This document shows, one piece after another, positions 54,523 to 63,618 of a stretch of 64,000 nucleotides of DNA. This DNA is from Psychrobium sp051201665. Lineage in GTDB: Bacteria; Pseudomonadota; Gammaproteobacteria; Enterobacterales; Psychrobiaceae. Below the pieces are notes generated by a model. The model was given only the letters and a program-made list of their open reading frames with translations. It was not told where the DNA came from and ran no database searches. The stretch spans positions 930,001 to 994,000 of the forward strand of contig NZ_CP179210.1 in the NCBI RefSeq assembly GCF_051201665.1. Reading direction: 5' to 3'. Within the stretch, counting starts at the first letter, position 1, and each line of letters opens with the position of its first letter. The position numbers and the translations under genes were made by a program.

Positions 54523-54955
54523 CTACAGTAACTTTCTTAAATAGTAATTGGTTTGACCAATAGGGTAGTCTTCAAGTTCAGCATACACTTCGTAGCCTTG
54601 TTTTTTATAAAAGTCTAACGCTTGAAAGCTACCTGTTTCTAATTTGATATGGCTAATACCTTCACCAATGGCAAACTGTTCCATTTTGTTCATTAATTGA
54701 GTCGCTAAATCATTACCGCGATATTGCTCATCTACCCACAACATCTCAATTGAGCACCACCCCCAACTGATATAACCAAAAATACCACCGGCAATTGAAC
54801 CATCGAGGTGACGTATCATACTGGCTACAGGGCGCTTTTCGTTTTTCCACAGCTCGAGAAATATTATAAGCACGTAGACCGGCTAATAATTCTTCAACAT
54901 CTTGTTGTTGCGGCGTCAATATAGGTTCAATGATTAAATCTTCGATATTGCTCAT
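54523..54955 (-). pseudogene. GNAT acetyltransferase with a frameshift
   Basis: The ATG at 54955 starts MSNIEDLIIEPILTPQQQDV, and the frame moves by one base near 54850 into the frame coding FLELWKNEKRPVASMIRHLD. That frame continues with the acetyl-CoA loop region (DEQYRGNDLATQLMNKME) and ends YYLRKLL. The second part alone has no good start. This is either a real single-base indel or a sequencing error; no homopolymer is at the site. The intact product would be a GNAT of about 143 residues. Confidence 0.75.
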
Positions 54956-55021
54956 TATTAGCGAGATCTCTTGTTATTTTTTTAGTGTATACTACGCGCG
55001 TTTTTAATGAAGAGAAATACC

Positions 55022-55558
55022 ATGCACCGTAATAGTGTCGTTTTGGTTGATGAAAATGATCAAGAAATTGGTAGTGAGGAAAAACTACTAGCTCACCAAC
55101 AGGGACTGTTACACCGCGCATTTTCAGTATTTATTACTCGTCAACATGAAGGCGTGACGCAACTGTTGTTGCAACAGCGTGCGGCGTGCAAATATCATGG
55201 TGCTTTGCTGTGGAGTAATAGTTGTTGCTCACATCCACAACCTAATGAAGATGTCGAAGCGTCGGCGTTAGCACGCGTTGTTGAAGAGCTTGGTATTCAT
55301 CTAAAAAAAATCACTTGGGTAGGCAGCCTCACTTATAAAGCGGTGATGCCAAACCAGCTAATCGAACACGAGTATGATCACTTATTTGTTGCGCGAGAAA
55401 ATCCTGCATTAAATCATTTTAACCCCCAAGAAATTGAGGCGTTAAAATGGCAATCTGTAAATGATATCGAGCGAGATCTTAAGCTAACGCCAGAGCTGTT
55501 CACTCCGTGGTTTGCACCAACCTTTCATAAAGTAAAAGATACACTGGCAAGCCATTAA
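55022..55558 (+). CDS. idi: Isopentenyl-diphosphate delta-isomerase type I
   Basis: 178 residues from the ATG at 55022 (MHRNSVVLVDENDQEIG), with GAAGAG upstream. HRAFSVFI, WSNSCCSHPQPNE (active-site Cys), the NUDIX-like RVVEELGI and EHEYDHLFV (active-site Glu) are present. It interconverts IPP and DMAPP. It is divergent from the broken GNAT gene. Confidence 0.96.
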   Translation: MHRNSVVLVDENDQEIGSEEKLLAHQQGLLHRAFSVFITRQHEGVTQLLLQQRAACKYHGALLWSNSCCSHPQPNEDVEASALARVVEELGIHLKKITWVGSLTYKAVMPNQLIEHEYDHLFVARENPALNHFNPQEIEALKWQSVNDIERDLKLTPELFTPWFAPTFHKVKDTLASH

Positions 55559-55621
55559 TCACTTGTTTTTGAGCGCTAGGTAACCGACACTGCTAGTATC
55601 CTTTTTAAACCGCAATTAATC

Positions 55622-56423
55622 ATGATAACGCTTAGGGAATTTACTGTTGACGACGCGCCGCATATCGTTAACTACTTAAATGACAGTGAAGTAACTCAAT
55701 ATATTACAGCTACCATTGCTCATCCTTATACATCATCTGATGCTCAAAGTTGGATCGAATTTAGTGACAACAATCCATTAATTAGAGCCATTGAGTGCAA
55801 CGGAGCATTTGTTGGCTGTATCTCTGCTACCGCTGGCAGATTCGAATACAGCCACAGTGCTGAATTAGGCTATTGGTTAGGGCGAGAATATTGGGAGCAG
55901 GGGATAGGTACGCAAGCTGTACAGCTGTTTATTGACTACCTCAAAAGTGTGACGTCATTATCCCGTGTTTATGTCTCTGTTGTGACAAGGAATACTCGTT
56001 CTATTAGGGTCTGTTGATCTTTTGAGTTCATTTTTGCAGCAATTTGTTTGGGGTTTCTACAAGGCAGAGCCTATGTGGTGTAGCTGGCTCGATAATAGCT
56101 CCTGCATTATCCTAATGAGCTACATCCATGTAGCAATACACGAATAGGCGATAACGCCGTAGAAATAACAAACAAATGCTGTCCGTAGGATTCACCTAAA
56201 AGTATTTTGTGCTGCGTTATTCGTCATTCACTGGGGTAAACCCAGCATCAATCCTCATGCCTTGCCCAAACTCCTTTTAGATTGAACAAAATTTGAACCA
56301 CAAAGATCAACAGACCCTAAGGTATTAGCTAACAATTACTTTGAACTAGAAGGCACCCTGAATAACGCTTCATGCAAAAACGGTGTCTTTTTTGACGAAT
56401 CTATTTATGGCAAATTAATTTAA
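55622..56423 (+). pseudogene. GNAT acetyltransferase interrupted by MITE family 2
   Basis: The ATG at 55622 starts MITLREFTVDDAPHIVNYL, and the GNAT core GYWLGREYWEQGIGTQAVQL follows. The frame is cut after VVTRNTRSI by the 311-bp element. Removing the element and one TA (313 bp) restores TRSIKVLANNYFELEGTL, ending YGKLI at 56423. Family: RimJ/RimL-like N-acetyltransferases. The truncated product lacks the last strand and helix. Confidence 0.92.
56007..56317 (+). mobile_element. MITE family 2, copy 2 (311 bp, TA duplication)
   Basis: Ends GGGTCTGTTGATCTTT and AAAGATCAACAGACCC are perfect 16-bp inverted repeats, flanked by TA (56005-56006 and 56318-56319). The GNAT reading frame proves the TA duplication. 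It is the inverted copy of the element at 21107. Confidence 0.95.
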
Positions 56424-56633
56424 GGTAATAGCAGTCAATAGTTCTGCTAGTTAAGTCGTTGTTTCATGAATAACAAACGTTGACGTGATTACATTTGAAG
56501 TGGTTTAAATTACGTTGATGATAAATTGATCACTTTACTAAATTCATCATATAGGCTTAAGATGAATTAACAAATAAGGATATATTTGTAACGCTGCATA
56601 CAAGAATAATAAAACCGTCATTCCGCACTAGTT

Positions 56634-56844
56634 TTAATAATAAATTAATTGATACGCTGAGCCTAAACAGTCAATGATGGTGCGGTTCCTCTCCTTCACA
56701 TTGAGTACTAACTGCCGCTCACCCTCTATCGTCAACACATCGTTCCCTTGGAAACATAAAAATACCCACCGTGCTGTAGGCTCTTGACCTGGCTTATATT
56801 TAAGATCAGGGAAATAAGCATCTTGTACTTTTAGTTCTTGTCTT
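56634..56844 (-). pseudogene. C-terminal remnant of an IS1634-type transposase
   Basis: About 69 codons ending at the TAA 56634-56636, with ARWVFLCFQGNDVLTIEGE and IIDCLGSAYQLIYY, resemble the C-terminus of IS1634-family DDE transposases. The upstream part is cut off by MITE copy F. The 210 bp to its left (56424-56633) hold nothing recognisable. Confidence 0.65.
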
Positions 56845-57006
56845 ATACCAATTGCATTAAATATTTGCCCACTTGTACTTGTTAAAATTAACTAAAATGG
56901 CGTTGCTCTCAATCCTAATAGCCAGCTATTAGTCAATCGAGCGCCTTGTTTTAGCTGATTTTCTTTACGCACAACAAGATCACTTACTTAATGCAATTAA
57001 TGGTAT
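56845..57006 (+). mobile_element. MITE family 1, copy F (variant right end)
   Basis: 162 bp. The left end is consensus; the right end has three extra bases (GCAATTAATGGTAT) and the interior has one C-to-T change (TTCTTTACG). It lies between the transposase remnant and an ankyrin-like remnant. Confidence 0.93.
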
Positions 57007-57008
57007 TA

Positions 57009-57131
57009 GAGCTCATAAAAATGGGCGCTGATTATTCACCGAGTTTTATTACTGGAACACCGCGCGAACTGATAAGAGCCCCCAAATTTCATATTAAACA
57101 GGAAATATTTAGTTTGGTTACTGAATATTAG
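57009..57131 (+). pseudogene. C-terminal remnant, ankyrin-like
   Basis: An open frame running out of the MITE codes LIKMGADYSPSFITGTPREL and stops at TAG 57129-57131. LIKMGAD resembles an ankyrin repeat turn. There is no start and no upstream part, so it is a gene fragment of uncertain origin. Confidence 0.4.
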
Positions 57132-57232
57132 GTTACAAATGATTAGTCAAACACTGGCTGCTGACGACTATTTTTGTAAAGGCTCCTCGTCCTTCTATGC
57201 TAGTTTAATAGAAAAACATTGAGGCCATTCAA

Positions 57233-57943
57233 GTGAGCACAGAACTATTGTTTTCTAGACAAGCGAAAAAAACGTCAACAGGTTGGCTATTAGGCATTGA
57301 TTTAATTATCTATTTAGCAGTGATGTTTCTGGTCAGAGAAATTTATTTCCCTGATTATAACTTCATTACCAATGGTCTGTTTTGGTCATTTACAACATTA
57401 ATACTTGCGACGATAATCATGCGATTTCGCGGTATCACGTGGTGAGATTTAGGGCTAGTCAGTTCTGAGAATTACAAACAACTAATCTACTGAACGGCGT
57501 TTATATTAGTCTTTTCTATTGGCTCCATTATGGTCTTCCAAATCTTTAAAGACCAATTAGGGTTAGATATAGCGCCTGATAAATCGCATCAACAAGCCAG
57601 TAGTAAGTTCGGTGATTTAGCGGGTAATTGGCTGCTGTTTTTGATGATTATTCCCTTTATTTGGTTAGAGTCGATGCTTGAAGAGTTACTTGATCGTGGC
57701 TTTTTGATGAACTGGATAGAACGAATATTTTCATGTACTTGGTTTGCGACTGTCATTGCATTATTCACCCAGACGATGATATTTGGTTTTCGACATTCAA
57801 ATGATTTTTCATCACGCTCAATTACCGTCGGCTTAATTGGATTTGGAATGGGAGTCGGCTATCTAGTCTTTAAACGCAATTTGTGGCCATTGATTATTGC
57901 GCACTGCATCTTAAATACAATGTCGATGATTGACCGAGTTTAG
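57233..57943 (+). pseudogene. CPBP family membrane protease, two in-frame TGA codons
   Basis: A GTG start with GAGG upstream opens STELLFSRQAKKTS. TGA interrupts at 57443-57445 and again at about 57491-57493, both in one frame that continues to 57943. The second part has EELLDRGFL (the EExxxR motif of CPBP/Abi intramembrane proteases) and FGFRHS, NLWPLIIAHCILN. Arg or Trp codons mutated by one transition would explain both stops. TGA is a stop in the other genes here, so recoding is unlikely. Confidence 0.8.
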
Positions 57944-57946
57944 TGA

Positions 57947-58462
57947 TTAATTACGGCCAATAAACTGACTAATATAGGCTTGCTGTTGTTCATCGAAACC
58001 ATCAAATTGATAAAGAGGTTTAAAGCCTGACAACAGCGTCGATAGTTCATTATTTTGCAGTAGAAAATTAGGGTTCTTTGGGCGGCCAATAGCAGCTTGT
58101 TGATGGTTAAAGGTTTCGTAAACAATAACGCCGCCGGGCTTTAATGCATTGACTATCGACGGGAATAGCGGACGGTGTAAGTATCTAAACACAATAATCG
58201 CGTCAAATTGTGCAACGGGGAGTTGATACACTGGTGTGGTTTCTAAATCTGCGGTTATACACTTTGCGTTCTTATCTTGTTTAACAATATCAATTAGGCT
58301 TTGTTCGTTCCTATCAAGGTAAGTTACGTTGTGGCCTAAGCCTGCTAAATACAATCCATTTCGGCCGTTGCCACAGGCTAAGTCGAGAATGGTTGATTGT
58401 GGTTTAAGGTGGGCTAGAGCGCGTTCAAGTAACGCCGATTGTTCATTATTCTGACAAATCAT
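57947..58462 (-). CDS. SAM-dependent methyltransferase, TehB-like
   Basis: 171 residues: motif I ILDLACGNGRNGLYLA, VTYLDRNEQS (motif II), FDAIIVFRYLHRPLF and LKPGGVIVYETFN. Class I methyltransferase resembling short TehB-type proteins; the substrate is unknown. It converges on the CPBP pseudogene with 3 bp between them. Confidence 0.88.
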   Translation of the reverse strand: MICQNNEQSALLERALAHLKPQSTILDLACGNGRNGLYLAGLGHNVTYLDRNEQSLIDIVKQDKNAKCITADLETTPVYQLPVAQFDAIIVFRYLHRPLFPSIVNALKPGGVIVYETFNHQQAAIGRPKNPNFLLQNNELSTLLSGFKPLYQFDGFDEQQQAYISQFIGRN

Positions 58463-58529
58463 TGATATACCGAAAGTGTTTTTTGCGTGTTAGCATACCC
58501 CATCAATTTGTATAAGACGACCCATTATC

Positions 58530-59405
58530 ATGTCACCATCGGCAAATCCGTGGACTAAATTCATTCCAGCAATATTTGTATTTCTTTGGAGTACAGGATT
58601 TATTGGCGCTAAATTCGCGCTGCCTTACATTGAACCCTTCTACTTGTTGTTTCTGCGTTTAGCACTGACGGTAGTCGTTTTTGGACTGTTAATGTGGTGG
58701 TACAAAGCGCCATGGATGAGTAAACGGCAATTTGGCCATCAGGCAGTGAGTGGATTGCTTATTCATGGTGCTTATCTAGGCGGCGTATTTAGCGCGGTTG
58801 CGTATTCAATGCCTGCCGGTGTGATTGCGTTATTAGTTTCTATCCAACCGTTGCTTACCGCATTAATCCTGTTTCGTACCAAGCCCATTAAAACCCTGCA
58901 GTGGTTGGGGCTTGCGCTAGGTTTTATTGGTGTAGTGGTTGTATTGTTTAGCAAGGGCGCTATCGCTGATTTCACCTTTAATTGGCCGATGATGATAGGT
59001 GCATTAGTCGCCTTATTGGGTATTACCATTGGCTCGCTTTATCAAAAGCGTTTTGGCCAAGGTGTTAATTTACTCAGTGCATCGACGGCGCAATACATTG
59101 TAACCGCACTATTAATGGCTGTACTTACTTATAGCTTTGAGCATCAACAAGTTGATTGGCAGTGGCCTTTAATAGCGAGCCTATTGTGGCTAGTGTTTGG
59201 CATGTCTGTACTGGCTATATTATTACTGCTCTACATGATTAAAAACGGTGCCAGTGAAAAGGTCGCATCATATTTTTATTTGGTGCCAGGAATTACAGCT
59301 ATTCAAGCATGGCTTTATTTTGATGAGCAGTTTCCGCCATTGGCTATTGGTGGAATGTTGCTTAGCTTACTCGGTGTTTATCTAACGGTTAAACCGCAAA
59401 AATAG
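58530..59405 (+). CDS. EamA/DMT-family transporter
   Basis: 291 residues with ten predicted membrane segments in two EamA repeats (FVFLWSTGFIGAKFALPYIE, SMPAGVIALLVSIQPLLTAL; second half GASEKVASYFYLVPGITAIQ). Inner membrane metabolite exporter of unknown substrate. Single gene, converging on the diguanylate cyclase gene. Confidence 0.9.
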   Translation: MSPSANPWTKFIPAIFVFLWSTGFIGAKFALPYIEPFYLLFLRLALTVVVFGLLMWWYKAPWMSKRQFGHQAVSGLLIHGAYLGGVFSAVAYSMPAGVIALLVSIQPLLTALILFRTKPIKTLQWLGLALGFIGVVVVLFSKGAIADFTFNWPMMIGALVALLGITIGSLYQKRFGQGVNLLSASTAQYIVTALLMAVLTYSFEHQQVDWQWPLIASLLWLVFGMSVLAILLLLYMIKNGASEKVASYFYLVPGITAIQAWLYFDEQFPPLAIGGMLLSLLGVYLTVKPQK

Positions 59406-59412
59406 CGAGGTC

Positions 59413-60413
59413 TTACTGAGGATAACAAATACGATCTCGTCCAGCTGTTTTAGCTTGATACATAAAATCGTCGGCTGATTTTAACCACCGTTGTGCATTA
59501 TCAAGTTCGTCACTCGTTTCTGCAATACCGATGCTTGCAGTAATGGCTTTGTTGTCTACGAATCGGGCTGATTTTATCAATCCTTTAAGTTTATTTGCCA
59601 CGTTGATTGCATCATGTTGAACCGTTTTGGGGAGCAATAACACAAACTCCTCACCGCCCACTCTAAACAGTTTATCTTGAGCACGACAATGGGATTGAAT
59701 AAGTTGCGTAACTCCAATAATGACTTGGTCGCCAGCGTTATGGCCATAGGTATCATTAATCGCCTTAAAATTATCGATGTCTATCATCAATATGCATGAT
59801 GGAACTCGGTGTTCATGAAAATCCGTGCTGCAAGATGTAAGGTGAAAATCGAGCTGTCTTCTATTAAAGGCACCTGTCAATGGATCGCTAATTGATTCCT
59901 TCTCAATAGTGCGATGAAGCTTAATCATGTGCGCTGCAATTAAATAACTCAGTATAATTGTTAACGATAGCGAGCTCACCAATCTAAATGCCTCAATGAA
60001 TGGCAGCGCGTCAAATGACATCCAGCCAATACCTAATGTTATTAATGTATTCACCGCTGCAGAAGTCGTTGTTGGCAAAATGAATATCAAACCTATAACA
60101 ACCGGAAAAAACCAATATACAGCCGTAATCCCCCAAGTCAGCATCATCAAAAGTAACGAAAACAATAGTAGAACGATGCATATGGATATTGATAACTGGC
60201 GTGAACGATCAGAATTTAAATAGTAAGAGGTATCGCAGAGCAAACAACATAAGCAGCTAATGAGGCGGAAAACCAATAATTTCCTAGGTAAAAGTTTCGA
60301 ATAGCAAAACCAATAAAGAAAAGACACGTAATGAAATTGATGATGTAAAGAACGGTAAGCTCGCCAGCAAAAAAATTTGGGGTATTACTTTTATTTTGTT
60401 TTAGATTTATCAC
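59413..60413 (-). pseudogene. Membrane diguanylate cyclase with a frameshift
   Basis: The ATG at 60413 starts MINLKQNKSNTPNF and two membrane helices. The frame stops at 60216, while the adjacent frame carries on as YYLNSDRSRQLSISICIVLL with more helices. A complete GGDEF domain follows (DPLTGAFNRRQLDFH, IDNFKAINDTYGHNAGDQV, RVGGEEFVLLLP) with an I-site RAQD upstream. One base indel near 60222-60235 separates them; without it the protein has six helices plus GGDEF. The active-site sequence is intact, so either the shift is recent or it is an assembly error. Confidence 0.75.
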
Positions 60414-60515
60414 TTATATCCCCTAATCCACACATTCCGTTGTCATTTCCTATCAACTTAAGTAATAACGCTTATTTAATGATAGCGGATAGTTAGTTGG
60501 TATTGATATAGTGAG

Positions 60516-60959
60516 TTAGTTTGAATCAAGCCTCGTACTTAGTACTTTTGTTGCCTCTTTAAAGCACTTTCTTTGCTCTGGAGTCAGATTATCGAGTAGT
60601 GCTTTCTCTTGTTCTAATACTTTAGGTACGATCTCTTGGTAGATATTTTGGCCACTTTTGCTTAACGATAAGGTCGTTGAACGACGATCATCTGGGTTTG
60701 CTTGTTGAGCTAAATATCCACTATCGGTCAATTTAGTTATCGCACGGCTTACCTGCATTTTATCAAGTCTCGTAATCTGCATGATGTCTTTCGCCGTAAT
60801 ATGCTCTTTTTGAGCAATCGCCGCCAATGCACGCCACTCAAAACGAGACAAACCATATTCATGGCGATAAATTTGCGCAATATATTCACTCATCTGCTGC
60901 GCCAAAATTGAGAATTGATAAGGGAAAAAGTTCTCAAGATCTAAGTTATGTTTCATCAA
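60516..60959 (-). CDS. MarR-family transcriptional regulator
   Basis: 147 residues: winged helix with ITAKDIMQITRLDKMQVSRA, ITKLTDSGYLAQQANPDDRR (the wing) and STTLSLSKSGQNIY. It is divergent from the VOC-fahA operon, with a double operator in between, so it most likely controls that operon and itself. An aromatic acid such as a tyrosine breakdown product is a plausible ligand, by context. Confidence 0.9.
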   Translation of the reverse strand: MMKHNLDLENFFPYQFSILAQQMSEYIAQIYRHEYGLSRFEWRALAAIAQKEHITAKDIMQITRLDKMQVSRAITKLTDSGYLAQQANPDDRRSTTLSLSKSGQNIYQEIVPKVLEQEKALLDNLTPEQRKCFKEATKVLSTRLDSN

Positions 60960-61008
60960 TAAATGCCATTTAAAAGGTGCTTAATACATTCTAACCATAA
61001 TTGACTTT

Positions 61009-61056
61009 AGTAACAAATGATACTACTATCGATTGAAACTAGTATCATTTGTTACT
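61009..61056. promoter_or_regulatory. Double MarR operator
   Basis: Two 17-bp arms, AGTAACAAATGATACTA and TAGTATCATTTGTTACT, are perfect inverted repeats separated by 14 bp. Each arm is itself a near palindrome (GTAACAAATGATAC). It lies between marR and the VOC gene, so it could serve both promoters. Confidence 0.8.
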
Positions 61057-61099
61057 AATTCGATACTTAAATTTAAAGATAATTGATTGGGGAGTCATC

Positions 61100-61645
61100 A
61101 TGATTAATATCCAACAAATGCATCACGTTGCCTATCGCTGTAATTGCGCAAAAGAAACAACGTTGTGGTACAAAGAAATGCTCAACATGGACTTGCAAGT
61201 GGCGATCAGTGAAGATCGCGTGCCATCAACAAAAGCGCCAGATCCTTACATGCATATCTTCTTAGATGCTGGCATGGGTAACATTCTCGCATTCTTTGAA
61301 TTACCAAATAGCCCTAAAATGGGACGCGATGGTAATACGCCAGAGTGGGTGCAACACATCGCATTCGAAGTGGCTAACCGTGAAGAGTTAACGGCCGCCA
61401 AGAAAGAGTTAGAAAGTAAAGGCATTGATGTACTTGGCATTACAAATCATGGCATTATCCATTCAATTTATTTCTTTGATCCCAATGGACATCGCCTAGA
61501 GCTGACGTATCGCAGTGGCACGCCGGAGCAAATGGCAGAGCTGGCTCGCGTAGCGCCAGCGATGATTGAAGAATGGTCAATTACCAAAAAAGCGCCGCAG
61601 CACGCTGCGTGGTTGCATGAAACAGAATTTAGTGAAGACGCGTAA
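61100..61645 (+). CDS. VOC (glyoxalase/dioxygenase fold) family protein
   Basis: 181 residues from the ATG at 61100, with GGGGAG upstream. N-terminal MHHVAYRC, middle WVQHIAFEVA and C-terminal DPNGHRLELTY carry the metal-ligand His/Glu pattern of vicinal oxygen chelate enzymes. Possible activities include a dioxygenase, isomerase or lyase in aromatic breakdown. Its partner fahA, 39 bp downstream, supports a role near fumarylacetoacetate, but the reaction is not determined. Confidence 0.85.
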   Translation: MINIQQMHHVAYRCNCAKETTLWYKEMLNMDLQVAISEDRVPSTKAPDPYMHIFLDAGMGNILAFFELPNSPKMGRDGNTPEWVQHIAFEVANREELTAAKKELESKGIDVLGITNHGIIHSIYFFDPNGHRLELTYRSGTPEQMAELARVAPAMIEEWSITKKAPQHAAWLHETEFSEDA

Positions 61646-61684
61646 TCGCGTTTCGCCACACAACGAATTATAAAAGGGCACATC

Positions 61685-63001
61685 ATGTCGAACTTATTAA
61701 ATGAAACTCATAATCCAGCACTAACAAGCTGGGTAGAATCTGCGAACGAAAGCACGACAGACTTTCCAATTCAGAACCTTCCTTTTGCGATTTTTAAACG
61801 CAAAGACAGCAACGAAAACTTCCGTGGCGGTGTAGCTATCGGCGACCAAGTTGTTGATTTAGCGGCGCTAGCTAATGCTAAATTATTCGACGGCGTTGTT
61901 GCTGACGCACTAGCGCTATGTTCACAACCTACGTTAAATGAATTCATGGCTCAGCCATCAAGCGTATGGTCTGCACTGCGCGCCGCGTTATCGAACGCAC
62001 TTGCTGAGGACAGTGAATTTGAGATCGAAATGGCTGCTTGTTTAGTTGCCCAAAGCGATGTTGACTATGACTTGCCTTGTCGCATTGGTGACTACACGGA
62101 TTTCTACACATCAATTCACCACGCAACAACGGTTGGTTCATTCTTCCGTCCAGATAACCCGTTGCTGCCAAACTACAAATGGATCCCAATTGGTTACCAT
62201 GGCCGTTCATCGTCAATAGGTGTGTCAGGTCAAGCGTTCCCGCGTCCCAAAGGCCAAACCAAAGCGCCAGATGCTGACGCGCCAAGCTTCGGCCCTTGTA
62301 AGCGTTTAGATTACGAAATGGAAATGGGTATTTACATCGGTGGCGGTAACGAATTAGGCGATTCAATTGCCCTTGACGATACCGACGAGCACGTATTCGG
62401 TATGTGTCTATTTAACGATTGGTCAGCACGCGACATTCAAGGCTGGGAGTACCAACCACTAGGACCATTCCTTGCTAAAAACTTCGCCTCAACAGTATCA
62501 CCTTGGATTGTAACTAACGAAGCACTAGCACCATTTAGAATGGGCTGGACACGTGATGAAAATGATCCACAACCAATGGAATACCTATCATCAGCTCGCA
62601 ATAGCGAACTAGGTGCCTACGATGTACAAGTAGAAGTATTCTTAGAAACGCCTAAAATGCGTGACGCAGGCGAGCCAGCCGCTAAGCTAACCAACTCAAG
62701 CTTCCGTCACTCATACTGGACAACAGCGCAAATGGTTGCCCATCACACAGTAAACGGTTGTAACCTAGTAGCAGGTGACTTTTTCGGTAGCGGCACCCAA
62801 TCAGGTCCAAACGCAGAAGAAGCAGGTTCATTATTAGAGCTTACAGGCGCCGGTAAAAACCGTCTCGACTTAGGCAACGGTGAAACCCGCGGTTTTGTTG
62901 AAGACGGCGATGCTATCGTAATGCGCGGCTTCTGTGAAAAAGACGGCGCTAAACGCATCGGTTTCGGTGAGTGTTACTCGCTAGTGCTACCAGCGAAATA
63001 A
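61685..63001 (+). CDS. fahA: Fumarylacetoacetase
   Basis: 438 residues (human FAH 419). YTDFYTSIHHATTVGSFFRP (metal and catalytic His), PIGYHGRSSSIGVSG, ELGDSIALDD and GMCLFNDWSARDIQGWEY match FAH. It hydrolyses fumarylacetoacetate to fumarate and acetoacetate, the last step of tyrosine/homogentisate breakdown. The hmgA and maiA genes are not in the window. It follows the VOC gene under MarR control and has a strong terminator. Confidence 0.96.
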   Translation: MSNLLNETHNPALTSWVESANESTTDFPIQNLPFAIFKRKDSNENFRGGVAIGDQVVDLAALANAKLFDGVVADALALCSQPTLNEFMAQPSSVWSALRAALSNALAEDSEFEIEMAACLVAQSDVDYDLPCRIGDYTDFYTSIHHATTVGSFFRPDNPLLPNYKWIPIGYHGRSSSIGVSGQAFPRPKGQTKAPDADAPSFGPCKRLDYEMEMGIYIGGGNELGDSIALDDTDEHVFGMCLFNDWSARDIQGWEYQPLGPFLAKNFASTVSPWIVTNEALAPFRMGWTRDENDPQPMEYLSSARNSELGAYDVQVEVFLETPKMRDAGEPAAKLTNSSFRHSYWTTAQMVAHHTVNGCNLVAGDFFGSGTQSGPNAEEAGSLLELTGAGKNRLDLGNGETRGFVEDGDAIVMRGFCEKDGAKRIGFGECYSLVLPAK

Positions 63002-63023
63002 GTGTTTAAGCGTTAAAAATGAG

Positions 63024-63056
63024 AAAGCCAGCTAATGAAAGTTAGCTGGCTTTTTT
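63024..63056 (+). terminator. Terminator after fahA
   Basis: AAAGCCAGCTAA / TTAGCTGGCTTT stem with loop TGAAAG and T run. An almost identical hairpin ends the toxin-antitoxin unit at 63968. Confidence 0.92.
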
Positions 63057-63085
63057 GTTTTTTATCGTGAGATCTAATCGGACTA

Positions 63086-63247
63086 ATACCATTAATTGCA
63101 TTAAATATTTGCCCACTTGTACTTGTTAAAATTAACTAAAATGGCGTTGCTCTCAATCCTAATAGCCAGCTATTAGTCAATCGAGCGCCTTGTTTTAGCT
63201 GATTTTCTCTACGCACAACAAGATCACTTACTTAATGCAATTGGTAT
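63086..63247 (+). mobile_element. MITE family 1, copy G (variant left end)
   Basis: 162 bp. The left end carries three extra bases (ATACCATTAATTGCATTAA), the mirror of the variant right end in copy F; the right end is consensus. It lies between the fahA terminator and the toxin-antitoxin promoter. Confidence 0.93.
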
Positions 63248-63298
63248 AAATTTGGTTAGATGATTGCTTTTTGAACTAAAAAAACTTAGACTTTTTGA

Positions 63299-63318
63299 GT
63301 GGTCTAAATATGGACTAC
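63299..63318. promoter_or_regulatory. Possible antitoxin operator
   Basis: GTGGTC (63299-63304) and GACTAC (63313-63318) form an imperfect inverted repeat about 50 bp ahead of the antitoxin start, where Phd/YefM-type antitoxins usually bind to repress their own operon. Confidence 0.45.
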
Positions 63319-63367
63319 TTTATCAATAAAGCAAAAAAGTCAGTAAAACAAAAAGTGGGATAGGCAT

Positions 63368-63604
63368 ATGAAAATGGCAACAATTAGTCAAATGAAAGCC
63401 AATGCGGCCAACTTACCTGATGAATTGGGATTTAGTCCGTTATTTGTAACACAAAATGGCAAAGAATCATTAGTTGTTCAAACACACGAAGCATTCCAAT
63501 ATCAGCAAGAAAAAATGGCATTCATGACGCTACTATTGCAATCGAGAAAAGACATTGAAGAAGGGAAGACAGTTCCTGTCGATGACTTCTTAAACTCGCT
63601 CTAA
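63368..63604 (+). CDS. Antitoxin of a type II toxin-antitoxin pair
   Basis: 78 residues, Phd/YefM-like N-terminus (MATISQMKANAANL, PLFVTQNGKESLVVQT) and a C-terminal helix (QSRKDIEEGKTVPVDDFLNS) of the kind that wraps the toxin. It is transcribed 14 bp before the toxin gene. It should bind its own operator and neutralise the toxin. Confidence 0.85.
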   Translation: MKMATISQMKANAANLPDELGFSPLFVTQNGKESLVVQTHEAFQYQQEKMAFMTLLLQSRKDIEEGKTVPVDDFLNSL

Positions 63605-63618
63605 TCACTAGGTAATTC

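Noticed and set aside
57233..57943. TGA recoding (Trp or Sec) in the CPBP gene
   Set aside because: There is no selenocysteine element or Cys-like context, and TGA ends other genes here.
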